A stretch of 43,751 nucleotides of DNA, taken from assembly GCF_016428755.1 (NCBI RefSeq), contig NZ_JAELTI010000039.1, positions 1 to 43,751 of the forward strand, written 5' to 3'. The DNA is from Allobosea sp. ASV33. GTDB lineage: Bacteria; Pseudomonadota; Alphaproteobacteria; Rhizobiales; Beijerinckiaceae. Shown in pieces: positions 1 through 7,211 of the stretch. Each line of letters starts with the position of its first letter. Position 1 is the stretch's first letter. The position numbers and the translations under genes were made by a program. A model generated the notes under the pieces. It had not been told where the DNA came from. It searched no databases and saw only the letters and a list, made by a program, of their open reading frames with translations.

Positions 1-133
1 GCGCCTGCGTGCCGTCGGTCGAGCCGGAATCGACGACCACGATATCGTCGCTCAGCGCGCGCGCGGCCTCGATCGCCCGGCCGATCCGGTCCGCCTCATT
101 TTGGGCAATAATGAAAATCGAAAGAGGCAGCAC
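1..133 (-). CDS. Family 2 glycosyltransferase, N-terminal fragment (continues past left edge)
   Basis: Read on the minus strand from a GTG at 131-133, the frame is open to the window edge and encodes about 44 residues. It begins VLPLSIFIIAQNEADRIG and continues to DDIVVVDSGSTDGT. The SIFIIAQNE start and the VVDSGSTDGT nucleotide-sugar loop are typical of GT-A fold family 2 glycosyltransferases, most like the lipopolysaccharide core WaaE/KdtX type. The likely role is transfer of a sugar to a cell-envelope glycan at the cytoplasmic face of the inner membrane. The GTG start is chosen because no ATG lies in frame nearby and the family motif starts two or three residues after it. An AGGAA element lies upstream. 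The catalytic part is outside the window, so the acceptor cannot be inferred. Confidence 0.75.
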   Translation of the reverse strand, partial: MLPLSIFIIAQNEADRIGRAIEAARALSDDIVVVDSGSTDGTQA

Positions 134-507
134 GGTTCTACTTCGGTTCCTGTTGCCTCAAGGCTTAAGCATGAGTGGGCCGGAGCGGCAAGACAGGCGC
201 AAAAAAGCCGAACTTGGCCCGGGAACCTTGGGAAAGCTCCGGCGTTTGTAGGCCGAGCCATGCTCCTGAGCCGGCGGGTGGTCGAAATGCTGTTAGTATT
301 CGATTTACCATGCTGGCTAGTCGCTGGTTGGTTAACCTGGTTTTACCTATTTGCGTCCAGTTATCGCATTCGTGCCGCATTTCTGCCGCGGTCTGCAAGG
401 CAGATGTGCTTCCGATGCAACAGACAAAGCCGGCTCCCGGTCTTATAACGGGTTCATCGAAATCAACCGCCGGGTTCCCGGCGACAGCGACGACTAAGGA
501 GTTTGTC
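134..507. other. Intergenic region with the porin leader; no gene seen
   Basis: This 374-base stretch separates the divergent glycosyltransferase and porin genes. The open frames crossing it have no protein-like composition. The part from about 285 to 380 is clearly richer in A and T than its surroundings and probably holds the porin promoter. It contains TTAA-N7-TTAC at 332-346, which resembles the CtrA box TTAA-N7-TTAA. If transcription starts there, the porin mRNA has a leader of roughly 130 bases, common for envelope proteins. Confidence 0.5.
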
Positions 508-1170
508 ATGAAGAAGTATCTGCTTGCGAGCGTTGCCGCGCTCGGTCTCATCGCCGCTGGCGCCGCCTCCGCTGCCGACCTCCCGTCCCGCAAGGGCCCG
601 GTTGCCGCCCCCGTCTACATGCCGCCGGCGTTCACCTGGACCGGCTTCTACGTCGGTGGCAACGCCGGCTACGGCTGGGGCAACGTGAACACCAACGGCG
701 GCGTCGCCATCACCAACACCGGTGATCTCGACGGCTTCGTCGGCGGTGGCCAGATCGGCTACAACTACCAGATGGGCCAGTTCGTTGTCGGTCTCGAAGC
801 CGATATCCAGGCTGCTGACCTGACCACGGGCAGCACCTTCGCTGGCCTGCGCGTCAAGACCGACTACTTCGGCACGGTTCGTGGCCGCGTCGGCGTCGCC
901 TTCGACCGGTTCATGCCCTACATCACCGGTGGTTGGGCTTACGGCAACGTGAAGACCTCGTTCCCGGGCGTCTTCGCCGTCTCGTCGGATAACAGCCACA
1001 CCGGCGGCTGGGCTCTCGGCGGCGGTCTCGAGTATGCCGTCACCAACAACATCATCGCCGGCGTCGAGTACCTCTACGTCGACCTGGGTGACAAGCGCAT
1101 CCTGAACACCGGCACCAAGGTCGGCACCGACTTCTCGGTCGTCCGCGCCCGCCTCAGCTACAAGTTCTGA
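508..1170 (+). CDS. Outer membrane beta-barrel protein, Omp25/Omp31 family
   Basis: The product is 220 residues with a clear Sec signal peptide (MKKYLLASVAALGLIAAGAASA, residues 1-22) cleaved before ADLPSRK. The mature part opens with the family hallmark FTWTGFYVGGNAGYGWG and continues as alternating, glycine- and aromatic-rich strands that end in ARLSYKF. A terminal phenylalanine is the usual signal for BAM-dependent insertion. The family forms eight-stranded barrels in rhizobial and Brucella outer membranes, giving structural stability and some surface interaction. The ATG at 508 is preceded by AAGGA at 496-500. An upstream in-frame ATG would place the signal peptide internally, so it is rejected. 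A strong terminator follows, so the gene is probably monocistronic. Abundant expression is likely from the strong ribosome site and terminator. Confidence 0.9.
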   Translation: MKKYLLASVAALGLIAAGAASAADLPSRKGPVAAPVYMPPAFTWTGFYVGGNAGYGWGNVNTNGGVAITNTGDLDGFVGGGQIGYNYQMGQFVVGLEADIQAADLTTGSTFAGLRVKTDYFGTVRGRVGVAFDRFMPYITGGWAYGNVKTSFPGVFAVSSDNSHTGGWALGGGLEYAVTNNIIAGVEYLYVDLGDKRILNTGTKVGTDFSVVRARLSYKF

Positions 1171-1196
1171 TCCTCTCCTCACGGAGACAGAACGGA

Positions 1197-1224
1197 CCCG
1201 GTGGCTTCGGCCACCGGGTTTTTT
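1197..1224 (+). terminator. Intrinsic terminator of the porin gene
   Basis: A perfect 9-bp stem (CCCGGTGGC / GCCACCGGG) closed by a TTCG tetraloop is followed directly by six T residues. It lies 26 bases after the porin stop codon. Confidence 0.93.
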
Positions 1225-1256
1225 CTTGCCCGGGTCAGATCACAAAAGTAGACACG

Positions 1257-1288
1257 AAAAAGCCGGCGACCTGGGTCGCCGGCTTTTT
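1257..1288. terminator. Bidirectional terminator between porin and GST genes
   Basis: A long palindrome AAAAAGCCGGCGACC ... GGTCGCCGGCTTTTT has an A tract on one side and a T tract on the other, so it can terminate transcription from either strand. It is placed to stop the minus-strand RlmJ-GST transcript and to back up the porin terminator. Confidence 0.9.
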
Positions 1289-1322
1289 CGTTGGAGCGCC
1301 GCTTCTGCGCGGACGAGTTCGA

Positions 1323-1925
1323 TCAGCCCTTGAAGCGGGTCTCTTCGAAAGCCGGAACGCGGGCGGCGAAATCGTCGAGCCAGGCGACGAGCCTCGGATG
1401 GGCCGCCCGCCATTGTCCCTCGAAACGCAGGTCGAGATAGCCGAGCGCGCAGGCGAGCGCGATCTCGCCGATGCGCGGGCGATCGGTAAACGCTGGCGGG
1501 GCGGCTTCGAGCGCTGCCAGTCCGCGCGCGACCTTGCCGTCCTGATGCGCGACCCAGTTGGCGTTGCGGCCTTCCTCCGGACGGAAGCGGCCTTCATAGA
1601 CCTTGAGCAGCGCCGCATCGCAGATGCCGTCGGCCAAGGCCTGCAGCCGCAACTGGGCGAAGCGCGCCTCGCCGGCGGGAATCAGCTTTCCGCCGGAGAT
1701 GTGGTCGAGATAATCGAGGATGACGCGGGAATCGAACAGCGTCGTGCCATCCTCCAGCACCAGTGTCGGGATCTTGCCGAGCGGATTCTGCTGGCGCAGC
1801 ACCTCGCTGGGATCGGTGGTATCGGCGGCGACGATCTCGATGCGGTCCATCAAGTCGAGTTCGAGGGCCGCCAGCTTGACCTTGCGGCCGAACGGGGAGG
1901 CGGGGGAGGAGCGCAGGACGAGCAT
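1323..1925 (-). CDS. Glutathione S-transferase family protein
   Basis: The 200-residue protein has the two-part GST layout. The N-terminal thioredoxin-like domain starts LVLRSSPASPFGRKVKLAALE and includes the cis-proline segment NPLGKIPTLVLEDG and the glutathione-contacting DSRVILDYL. The all-helical C-terminal domain includes IGEIALACALGYLDLRF. The serines near residues 6-10 are in the position of the catalytic Ser/Cys of bacterial GSTs. The expected role is glutathione conjugation or glutathione-dependent thiol chemistry in the cytoplasm; the substrate is unknown. It starts 38 bases after the RlmJ stop codon on the same strand, so the two are probably co-transcribed and end at the bidirectional terminator at 1257-1288. 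Confidence 0.88.
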   Translation of the reverse strand: MLVLRSSPASPFGRKVKLAALELDLMDRIEIVAADTTDPSEVLRQQNPLGKIPTLVLEDGTTLFDSRVILDYLDHISGGKLIPAGEARFAQLRLQALADGICDAALLKVYEGRFRPEEGRNANWVAHQDGKVARGLAALEAAPPAFTDRPRIGEIALACALGYLDLRFEGQWRAAHPRLVAWLDDFAARVPAFEETRFKG

Positions 1926-1963
1926 CGACGGTATCCTTGATGCGGGTAGCGGAGAGCGATCGA

Positions 1964-2815
1964 TCAGCCGTCGGGGCGGATCGTCTCGCAGAGATAGCGC
2001 GGCCGGGGACCCTGCGCGAGCCGTTCGGTCAATGCCGGCAGCAGGGTTTCGGCTTCCTCGGCCAGCCGCCAGGGCGGGTTGACGACCAGCAGGCCGGTCG
2101 CGCTGAGGCCGCCGGCCGCTTCCGGCCGGTCGACATCGATCTCGAGGCGCAGGAGCCGGCCGATTCCGGCTTCGAGCACCGCATCCATGAGGGATTGGAC
2201 GCCGGCGCTGCCCTTGATCGGATACCAGAGCGCATAGATGCCGGTCGGCCATTTGCGGTGCGCTGCGATGAACTGCGCGGCGAGCGTCGCGAACTCGTCC
2301 TTGTCCTCGAAAGGCGGGTCGATCAGCACGAGGCCGCGACGCTCCTTCGGCGGGACATTGGCCCGAAGCGCGGTCCAGCCGTCGATGGCGAGCGGCTTGC
2401 AACGCTGGTCCTTGCCGATCGATTCGGCGAGCTTCCTGTAGGTCGAGGGATGGAGCTCGGCGGCGACCAGGCGATCATCCGGCCGCATCGCATGGCGGCA
2501 AAGCCAGGGCGAGCCGGGATAGGCGCCCGAGCCATAAAGCGCGCGGGCGCCTACCAGTGCGGCGCGATAGGGCGCGAGCAGGGCCTCGACAGCGGGAGAG
2601 AGGGGCGAGCGGTCGATGCGCGCGACGCCATCCTTCCATTCATGCGTCCTGAGAGCCTCTTCCGAATCGAGATCGTAGCGGCCGCTGCCGGCATGGGTGT
2701 CGACGATGCGATAGGGTGTCGGCTTGGCGTTGAGATGCAGCAGGATGCGCGTCAGCACGACATGCTTCAGCACATCGGCGAAGTTTCCGGCGTGGAAGCC
2801 ATGGCGATAGTTCAT
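1964..2815 (-). CDS. rlmJ: 23S rRNA (adenine(2030)-N6)-methyltransferase RlmJ
   Basis: The 283-residue protein matches the length of E. coli RlmJ (280). It starts MNYRHGFHAGNFADVLKHVV, the strongly conserved N-terminus of the family. THAGSG at residues 40-45 corresponds to the SAM-binding loop, and DPPF at 166-169 is the catalytic D/N-P-P-F/Y motif of N6-adenine methyltransferases. The enzyme uses S-adenosylmethionine to methylate A2030 (E. coli numbering) of 23S rRNA before 50S assembly. The start at 2815 is chosen over upstream in-frame codons because it gives exactly the conserved terminus. Its 3' neighbour on the same strand is the GST gene. Confidence 0.95.
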   Translation of the reverse strand: MNYRHGFHAGNFADVLKHVVLTRILLHLNAKPTPYRIVDTHAGSGRYDLDSEEALRTHEWKDGVARIDRSPLSPAVEALLAPYRAALVGARALYGSGAYPGSPWLCRHAMRPDDRLVAAELHPSTYRKLAESIGKDQRCKPLAIDGWTALRANVPPKERRGLVLIDPPFEDKDEFATLAAQFIAAHRKWPTGIYALWYPIKGSAGVQSLMDAVLEAGIGRLLRLEIDVDRPEAAGGLSATGLLVVNPPWRLAEEAETLLPALTERLAQGPRPRYLCETIRPDG

Positions 2816-2882
2816 GCCGCCGTTGGTAGAGGAAGCGGCCGCCGACCGGAAGCGGCAAAGTCTTGCCGCGTGGGAATCCGAG

Positions 2883-2994
2883 CCCTCATCCTGAGGGGCA
2901 AGCGCAGCTTGCGTCTCGAAGGATGCTCCAGATCGTTCCGAAGTCTTCTGGAACATCCTTCGAGACGCGCCTACAGCGCTCCTCAGGATGAGGG
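2883..2994. repeat. Nested palindromic repeat (type A)
   Basis: The outer arms CCCTCATCCTGAGG (2883-2896) and CCTCAGGATGAGGG (2981-2994) pair perfectly. The inner arms GCGTCTCGAAGGATG (2911-2925) and CATCCTTCGAGACGC (2954-2968) pair perfectly as well. The element could fold as a two-stage hairpin in RNA or a cruciform in DNA. Similar sequences are, to my knowledge, dispersed in Bradyrhizobium and Bosea relatives. Only one copy is in this window. Confidence 0.8.
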
Positions 2995-3027
2995 TTGGTT
3001 ATTTTAGAGCTTGCCGATTTCGCACGA

Positions 3028-3139
3028 AACCACGGCGTCATCCCGGACAAGCTGCGAAGCAGCGCCGCTCCGGGATCCATCGTAGAGCTCCCGAATCCTC
3101 CGATGGAGCCCGGGGCAAGCCCGGGATGACGCCGTGGTT
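3028..3139. repeat. Dispersed intergenic palindrome (type B), copy 1
   Basis: The arms AACCACGGCGTCATCCCGG (3028-3046) and its exact reverse complement (3121-3139) enclose GACAAGCTGCG and a second internal inverted repeat around GGATCCATCG / CGATGGAGCC. The core is shared with the copies at 7089, 7768 and 34936. The right flank (TTCCGAGAAAACTCAGCATA) resembles that of copy 2, so the element may extend to about 3163. Confidence 0.88.
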
Positions 3140-3171
3140 CCGAGAAAACTCAGCATACCCTAAGGTAGGCC

Positions 3172-3837
3172 TCAGCGCGGCGCGACGACCGTGAAGTCCC
3201 GCGCGCGGCAGCCGGACCGGTCGACCTGCTGGCAGGTGCGGAAATCGCGGAGATCCTTGGTCAGGCAGATGCGGACTTCCTGCAGCACGCCGCGCTTGCA
3301 GGCCACCGACATCATGTCCGGTCGCAGGCCAGGATTGGCGGCGGTGAAGGCGCGTTCGAGATCGATCGCGGTCCAGGTCTGGTCGCGCTCGGCCTTGGCC
3401 AGCGGCGGGGGAATCGCGATCTTGTCGCGGGCGCGGCGGACGTCGCGGAAATAATCGCTCGGGCTTGATCCCGAGCAGGTGCCGTGCTTGCGCCACTCGT
3501 AGCGGGCGAGGCTCTCGGTGGGGAACACCCCTTCGGCCTGTTCCAGCGCGATGCGCGAGGGTGTGCGGCCGGCCGGGCCGCAATCGCTGGGATAGCCGCG
3601 CTCGTTCTGCGGCCAGAGGCCGTGCACGACGAAGCGCAGGCCAGCCCCGTCGCCGCATTGCTCGCGGTTGCGCCCGCGGTCGCCGTCGAGTTCGCAGAAG
3701 CCCGGAGACCAGGACAGCGCCAGGACGTAGAAGTCGAAATCGCCGGGCGCGCCGCCGCGCTGGCCGAAACCCTGCGCGTGGCCCGCTCCGATGAAGCCGA
3801 ACAGCGACAGGGCGGCGACCAGCAGCCTTTTCATCAT
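3172..3837 (-). CDS. Secreted ribonuclease T2 family protein
   Basis: The product is 221 residues with a Sec signal peptide (about residues 1-21, ending GAGHA). The two conserved active-site blocks are present. CAS I is FVVHGLWPQ with His72, and CAS II is YEWRKHGTC with Glu114, Lys117 and His118. Cysteines flanking these blocks fit the family disulfides. RNase T2 enzymes cleave RNA through a 2',3'-cyclic phosphate intermediate without metal, in the periplasm or outside the cell. The likely role is RNA scavenging for phosphate or nucleosides. Two adjacent ATG codons (3837 and 3834) are both plausible starts. It lies 16 bases after the secreted 152-aa protein and is probably in the same operon. 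Confidence 0.9.
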   Translation of the reverse strand: MMKRLLVAALSLFGFIGAGHAQGFGQRGGAPGDFDFYVLALSWSPGFCELDGDRGRNREQCGDGAGLRFVVHGLWPQNERGYPSDCGPAGRTPSRIALEQAEGVFPTESLARYEWRKHGTCSGSSPSDYFRDVRRARDKIAIPPPLAKAERDQTWTAIDLERAFTAANPGLRPDMMSVACKRGVLQEVRICLTKDLRDFRTCQQVDRSGCRARDFTVVAPR

Positions 3838-3853
3838 CGTGGAGCCTTACCCT

Positions 3854-4312
3854 TTACGGGCGTGCCATCTTGCAGTCGGGCGCGTAGGCACGCTGGCGGT
3901 CGAGACCGCTCACGCACCAGTTGACGTTCCAGGTCATGCCGAAGAGCCCGAGCGACTCGCGCACGGAATAGTCGACGCGGCGGAACTTGCCGTCGTTGAG
4001 CAGGACGCGCCCGCTGCAGAAGCGCCGCGGGATGAAGTCGGCGCCCCAGCTACGATAGCCGATCTGCGCGATGCGATCATAGGACAAGGCCTGAAGGGGC
4101 CCCCAATAGGTATCCTCGCGCGAGTTGAAATGGCTGGTGACTTTGCCGAGCACCGCGGGGTCGTCGCAGCCGGGGAGGTTGCCGTCCATCGGGAAGGTGC
4201 GGTTCTCCGCCCGGTCGAGCGGATGGACGAAGCGGCCGTTCGCGGCTCCGGCGGCAAAGGCCGTCAGGCAGGCGAAGGAAACAAGGGCGGTTCGCAGCAG
4301 GGCGCGGCGCAT
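3854..4312 (-). CDS. Secreted protein of unknown function with four mature cysteines
   Basis: I do not recognise a named family. The 152-residue product has an N-terminal signal peptide (MRRALLRTALVSFACLTAFAAGAA). The predicted mature protein has cysteines in PGCDDP, RFCSG, NWCVSG and PDCKMARP, enough for two disulfides, which suits a periplasmic or exported protein. It is rich in aromatic residues (YWGPL, YRSWG, WNVNWC). The start at 4312 is preferred over an upstream in-frame ATG at 4372 because it places the signal peptide at the terminus. It precedes the RNase T2 gene by 16 bases. A helper, inhibitor or substrate-binding role for that nuclease is possible but only inferred from position. 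Confidence 0.75.
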   Translation of the reverse strand: MRRALLRTALVSFACLTAFAAGAANGRFVHPLDRAENRTFPMDGNLPGCDDPAVLGKVTSHFNSREDTYWGPLQALSYDRIAQIGYRSWGADFIPRRFCSGRVLLNDGKFRRVDYSVRESLGLFGMTWNVNWCVSGLDRQRAYAPDCKMARP

Positions 4313-4494
4313 CGAATCAGGCCTCGTATGGGAGGGCGAAAATAAGGCGCACGATGGCGATGCGCCGGTCACCGGTCAAGGCGGCAATAGGCCGGACGGC
4401 GTCATGCGGAGGAAGGCTGGCCGGCACGAGCTGCCCGCGCTGGCGCCCGGGACGGCAATCGGACAGATTGTCCAGAGAAAAACGGGGACATGAC

Positions 4495-5130
4495 ATGACG
4501 GACTGCTTCGACGATCCGGCGGCGCGCATCGAGGATGGGGAGGCGCTGCGCGGTCATATTGGCCCGGTCTCGCCCCTGGCGGCCGGGAAGGTGCTGCGCC
4601 GGCTCGACCAGTTCTGCCGCGACTTCATCGCGCTCTCGCCCTTCCTCGTGCTCGCGAGCTGCGACGCGCAGGGCAATGCCGATGCAAGCCCGCGCGGCGA
4701 CGGGCCGGGCTTCGTGCGCGTGCTCGACGACACGACGCTGCTCATCCCCGACCGGCGCGGCAACAACCGGGTCGATTCCTTCGGCAACATCCTGTCGGCG
4801 CCGGGCGTCGGGCTCGTCTTCATGGTGCCGGGCATCCCGGAGACCCTGCGCGTCAACGGCAAGGCGCACGCTACGCGTGATGCCGCCCTGCTGGCGCCTT
4901 CGATCATGCAGGAGCGCGCGCCGGTGACGGGCCTCATCGTCGCGGTCGAGGAAGCCTATTTCCATTGCGGCAAGGCGCTGATCCGCTCGAAGCTGTGGGA
5001 CCCGGCCTCGCAAGTGCCGCGCCATTCCTTTCCGACGCTCGGCCGCATCATCGCCGACCAGACCAAGGCGGTCGACGGCGACGAGGCCGATCGCAATCTC
5101 GAGGAAGCCTATCGCCTGCGCCTCTACTGA
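4495..5130 (+). CDS. PPOX-class FMN-dependent flavoprotein (MSMEG_1061-like)
   Basis: The 211-residue protein has the pyridoxamine 5'-phosphate oxidase-like split barrel. FIALSPFLVLASCDAQGNADASPRG is the strand pair and loop typical of the family, and LLIPDRRGNNRVDSFGNIL matches its FMN-binding helix region. GLVFMVPGIPETLRVNGKA follows. Members bind FMN or F420 as cytoplasmic homodimers and reduce diverse small molecules; many have no known substrate. The ATG at 4495 gives the usual family length. An overlapping upstream frame would add about 47 residues of low-complexity sequence and is rejected. The gene stands alone, divergent from the secreted protein gene and convergent with the EamA transporter. 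Confidence 0.85.
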   Translation: MTDCFDDPAARIEDGEALRGHIGPVSPLAAGKVLRRLDQFCRDFIALSPFLVLASCDAQGNADASPRGDGPGFVRVLDDTTLLIPDRRGNNRVDSFGNILSAPGVGLVFMVPGIPETLRVNGKAHATRDAALLAPSIMQERAPVTGLIVAVEEAYFHCGKALIRSKLWDPASQVPRHSFPTLGRIIADQTKAVDGDEADRNLEEAYRLRLY

Positions 5131-5139
5131 GGCGGGCGA

Positions 5140-6042
5140 TCAGGGCGCGCCGGCGCCCGTGGCTTCGAGGACCGATGGTGCCGGGGCGGCACGCCGCTCC
5201 AGGACGAGCAGGACGAGGCCGGCCGTGACGATCAGTGCCGCGCCGCAGAGCATGGCCGGCGTTGGCCAGTCGCCGAAGACGAACCAGCCGAAGACGAGCG
5301 CCCAGACGATCAGCGTGTACTGGTAGGGCACGACGACGGAGGCCTCCGCCAGCTTGAGCGAGCGGGTGACGCAGATATGCGCGCCCATCGCGACGATGCC
5401 GAGCAGGGCCAGCAGGGCGGTGTCCTTCAGGCTCGGCGTCACCCAGCCGAAGGGCAGGAGCGCGAGCCCCATCAGGAGCGCGCCGAGCGTCTGCCAGGCG
5501 ACCAGCGTGACGTCAGGCGTGCCGCGCAGGCGGCGCCCGGCGATCATCATCGCGGCGAAGAGGAAGCTGCCGAGCAGGGCGATCAGCGCGGGCATCGAGA
5601 AGCTGGCCCCGCTCGGATTGAGCGAGACCGCGACACCGGCGAAGCCGAGCGCGATGGCGAGCCAGCGCCGGCCGTCGATGCGCTCGCCGAGCAGCAGTGC
5701 GGCGAGGATCACGACCCAGACCGGGGCTGCGAGCCAGATCGTCATCGCGTCGGCGAGCGGCAGATAGGTGACGGCGAGATAGAACAGCGCGACCTCGCCC
5801 GACGAGAACAGCACGCGCAGGGCCTGCAGGCCGGGCCGCTCCGGCCGCAACGTCCTGTGGACGCCCTGCTTGACGACGAAGGGCAGGATCACGACCAGCG
5901 CCGCCAGGCTACGGATCAGCAGGAGCTGGCCGACCGTGTAGGTCGCGACCAGCCATTTGCCCATCACGTCGTTCAGCGAAAACAGCAGGATGCCGATCAG
6001 CATCATGGCGATGCCGGTGAGAGAGGCGTTGCGGCTGGTCAT
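5140..6042 (-). CDS. EamA/DMT family transporter
   Basis: The 300-residue protein has about ten hydrophobic segments in two similar halves, the EamA double-repeat layout. The first half opens ASLTGIAMMLIGILLFSLNDVMGKWLV, and the second starts near ALIALLGSFLFAAMMIAGRRL. Conserved features include IRSLAALVVILPF and VVPYQYTLIVWALVFGWFVFGDWP. This superfamily exports amino acids, nucleosides or other metabolites across the inner membrane, and the substrate cannot be read from sequence. The start at 6042 sits immediately before the first membrane helix. The gene is divergent from the arsR-type gene, and the AT-rich spacer may serve both. Confidence 0.88.
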   Translation of the reverse strand: MTSRNASLTGIAMMLIGILLFSLNDVMGKWLVATYTVGQLLLIRSLAALVVILPFVVKQGVHRTLRPERPGLQALRVLFSSGEVALFYLAVTYLPLADAMTIWLAAPVWVVILAALLLGERIDGRRWLAIALGFAGVAVSLNPSGASFSMPALIALLGSFLFAAMMIAGRRLRGTPDVTLVAWQTLGALLMGLALLPFGWVTPSLKDTALLALLGIVAMGAHICVTRSLKLAEASVVVPYQYTLIVWALVFGWFVFGDWPTPAMLCGAALIVTAGLVLLVLERRAAPAPSVLEATGAGAP

Positions 6043-6136
6043 GTCAGGCGAAAGGGTTCCAAAAGGCGCGCTTCCACTGGCCCAGTCCGTCGCGCGTGGC
6101 AATCCGCATTGCCACATGCCCGCATGATCCCTTGAT

Positions 6137-6159
6137 ATTAAGTATTGACTTAATTAAGT
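6137..6159. promoter_or_regulatory. Candidate ArsR operator with three half-sites
   Basis: ATTAAGT-ATTG-ACTTAAT (6137-6154) is a perfect 7-bp inverted repeat with a 4-base spacer. The second arm is also part of the perfect 12-bp palindrome ACTTAATTAAGT (6148-6159). This gives three alternating TTAAGT half-sites just before the regulator start. Small ArsR dimers commonly bind such AT-rich palindromes over their own promoter. A -35-like TTGACT lies inside at 6145-6150. Confidence 0.6.
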
Positions 6160-6161
6160 GA

Positions 6162-6503
6162 ATGACGAAGTTATTGGCCATGGATCGCTTCGCCGCCCTT
6201 GCCGACCCCACGCGCCGCAGCATCATCGAGATGTTGGGCGAGCGATCGCTATCGGCAGGCGAAATCGGCGCCCGTTTCAGCGCCAGCGCCCCCGCGATCT
6301 CGCAGCATCTCAAGGTGCTCAGGGAGGCCGGGCTGGTGAGCGTCGAGGTGCGGGGCCAGCAGCGCATCTACCGGCTCGATCCCGCGGGGCTCGAGGCATT
6401 CGATGCCTGGCTCGGCAAGGTCCGGCGCTTCTGGGGGCGGCATCTCGATATCCTCGAACAGGAACTCGCAAAGCCCGAACCGGGCGAGGGAGACAACCGA
6501 TGA
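6162..6503 (+). CDS. ArsR-family winged-helix repressor
   Basis: The protein is at most 113 residues and is a minimal winged-helix regulator. AALADPTRRSIIEMLGERSLSAGEIG leads into the recognition helix SAPAISQHLKVLREAGLV, followed by the wing VEVRGQQRIYRLDP. No CxC metal-sensing motif is present, so it belongs with the SdpR-like, non-metal members usually paired with an SRPBCC protein. Translation could begin at 6162 or at ATG 6180 (MDRFAALADP); neither has a good ribosome site, and the operator palindrome ends only two bases before 6162. The stop codon overlaps the next start in ATGA, so the two products are translationally coupled. Autorepression is likely. Confidence 0.9.
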   Translation: MTKLLAMDRFAALADPTRRSIIEMLGERSLSAGEIGARFSASAPAISQHLKVLREAGLVSVEVRGQQRIYRLDPAGLEAFDAWLGKVRRFWGRHLDILEQELAKPEPGEGDNR

Positions 6504-7054
6504 ACGCTTATGGAGTCGTATTGGAAAGCGGCGCTGTGCGCTTCGAGCGCTTGCTGCCCGGTCCCATCGAACGGGTCTGGTCTTATCTCGCCGAGTCGGA
6601 GAAGCGCGGACGATGGCTGGCCTCAGGTGTCTTCGACCTGAGAGTCGGGGGCCGGACGGAGATGCTGTTCAAGCATTCTGAGATCACCGACGAGACGCCG
6701 CCGGACGCCTATCGCGAGGTGCATGAGAATGGCGTGCGCTCCACCGGGACGATCACGCGCTATGAGCCGCCACGGATCATCGCCTTCACCTGGGGCGGAG
6801 GCGGCGAGCCGGAATCCGAAGTCGAGTTCGAGCTCGTGCCGAAGGGCGAGAAGGTCCTGCTCGTGCTGACGCATCGCAAGCTGACCAGCAAGGCGGAGAT
6901 GGCCAGCGTCTCCGGCGGCTGGCACATGCATCTGGACCTGCTGGAGGATCAGCTCGCCGGCAGCAAGCCGCGCGGATTCTGGTCGCGGTTCAAGGCGCTC
7001 GATACGGAATATGCCGCGCGCTATGCGGACCTGCCCGAGCCGGGGCAGGGCTGA
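6500..7054 (+). CDS. SRPBCC/AHSA1-domain protein
   Basis: The 184-residue protein carries the activator-of-Hsp90-ATPase-like lipid/ligand-binding fold: VRFERLLPGPIERVWSYLAE at the start, then RVGGRTEMLF, PPRIIAFTWGG and the long C-terminal helix GGWHMHLDLLEDQL. The fold makes a deep hydrophobic pocket, and the ligand is unknown. It overlaps the ArsR-type gene by four bases (ATGA), a widespread gene pair in which the regulator controls the SRPBCC partner. The protein has no signal peptide and is presumably cytoplasmic. A role in stress or solvent response is a family-level guess. Confidence 0.88.
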   Translation: MNAYGVVLESGAVRFERLLPGPIERVWSYLAESEKRGRWLASGVFDLRVGGRTEMLFKHSEITDETPPDAYREVHENGVRSTGTITRYEPPRIIAFTWGGGGEPESEVEFELVPKGEKVLLVLTHRKLTSKAEMASVSGGWHMHLDLLEDQLAGSKPRGFWSRFKALDTEYAARYADLPEPGQG

Positions 7055-7088
7055 TCAGAAGGTCGAGGATGTATAGCGGAAACGGTTC

Positions 7089-7183
7089 CGTCATTCCGGA
7101 CAAGCCGCGATAGCGGCGCCGATCCGGAATCCATTATAGAGCCGGCTCTCTACGATGGATCCCGGGTCAAGCCCGGGATGACG
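7089..7183. repeat. Dispersed intergenic palindrome (type B), copy 2
   Basis: It begins CGTCATTCCGGACAAGCCGCG and ends CCCGGGTCAAGCCCGGGATGACG, with an internal inverted repeat around TCCATTATAGAG / CTCTCTACGATGGA. It shares its core with copies at 3028, 7768 and 34936. The downstream flank TTCCGCGTAAAATCAGTAT is similar to that of copy 1. It lies between the convergent SRPBCC and MarR-like genes. Confidence 0.88.
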
Positions 7184-7211
7184 ATATGTTTCCGCGTAAA
7201 ATCAGTATGTC

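Larger units (their letters stand above)
2816..3171. other. Intergenic region filled by two palindromic repeats
   Basis: This 356-base stretch between rlmJ and the RNase T2 gene has no convincing coding frame. It is almost wholly made of two unrelated large palindromes, annotated separately at 2883-2994 and 3028-3139. Confidence 0.8.

Noticed and set aside
175..507. N-terminal extension of the porin frame by 111 residues
   Set aside because: It would bury a perfect signal peptide. The ATG at 508 has its own ribosome site.
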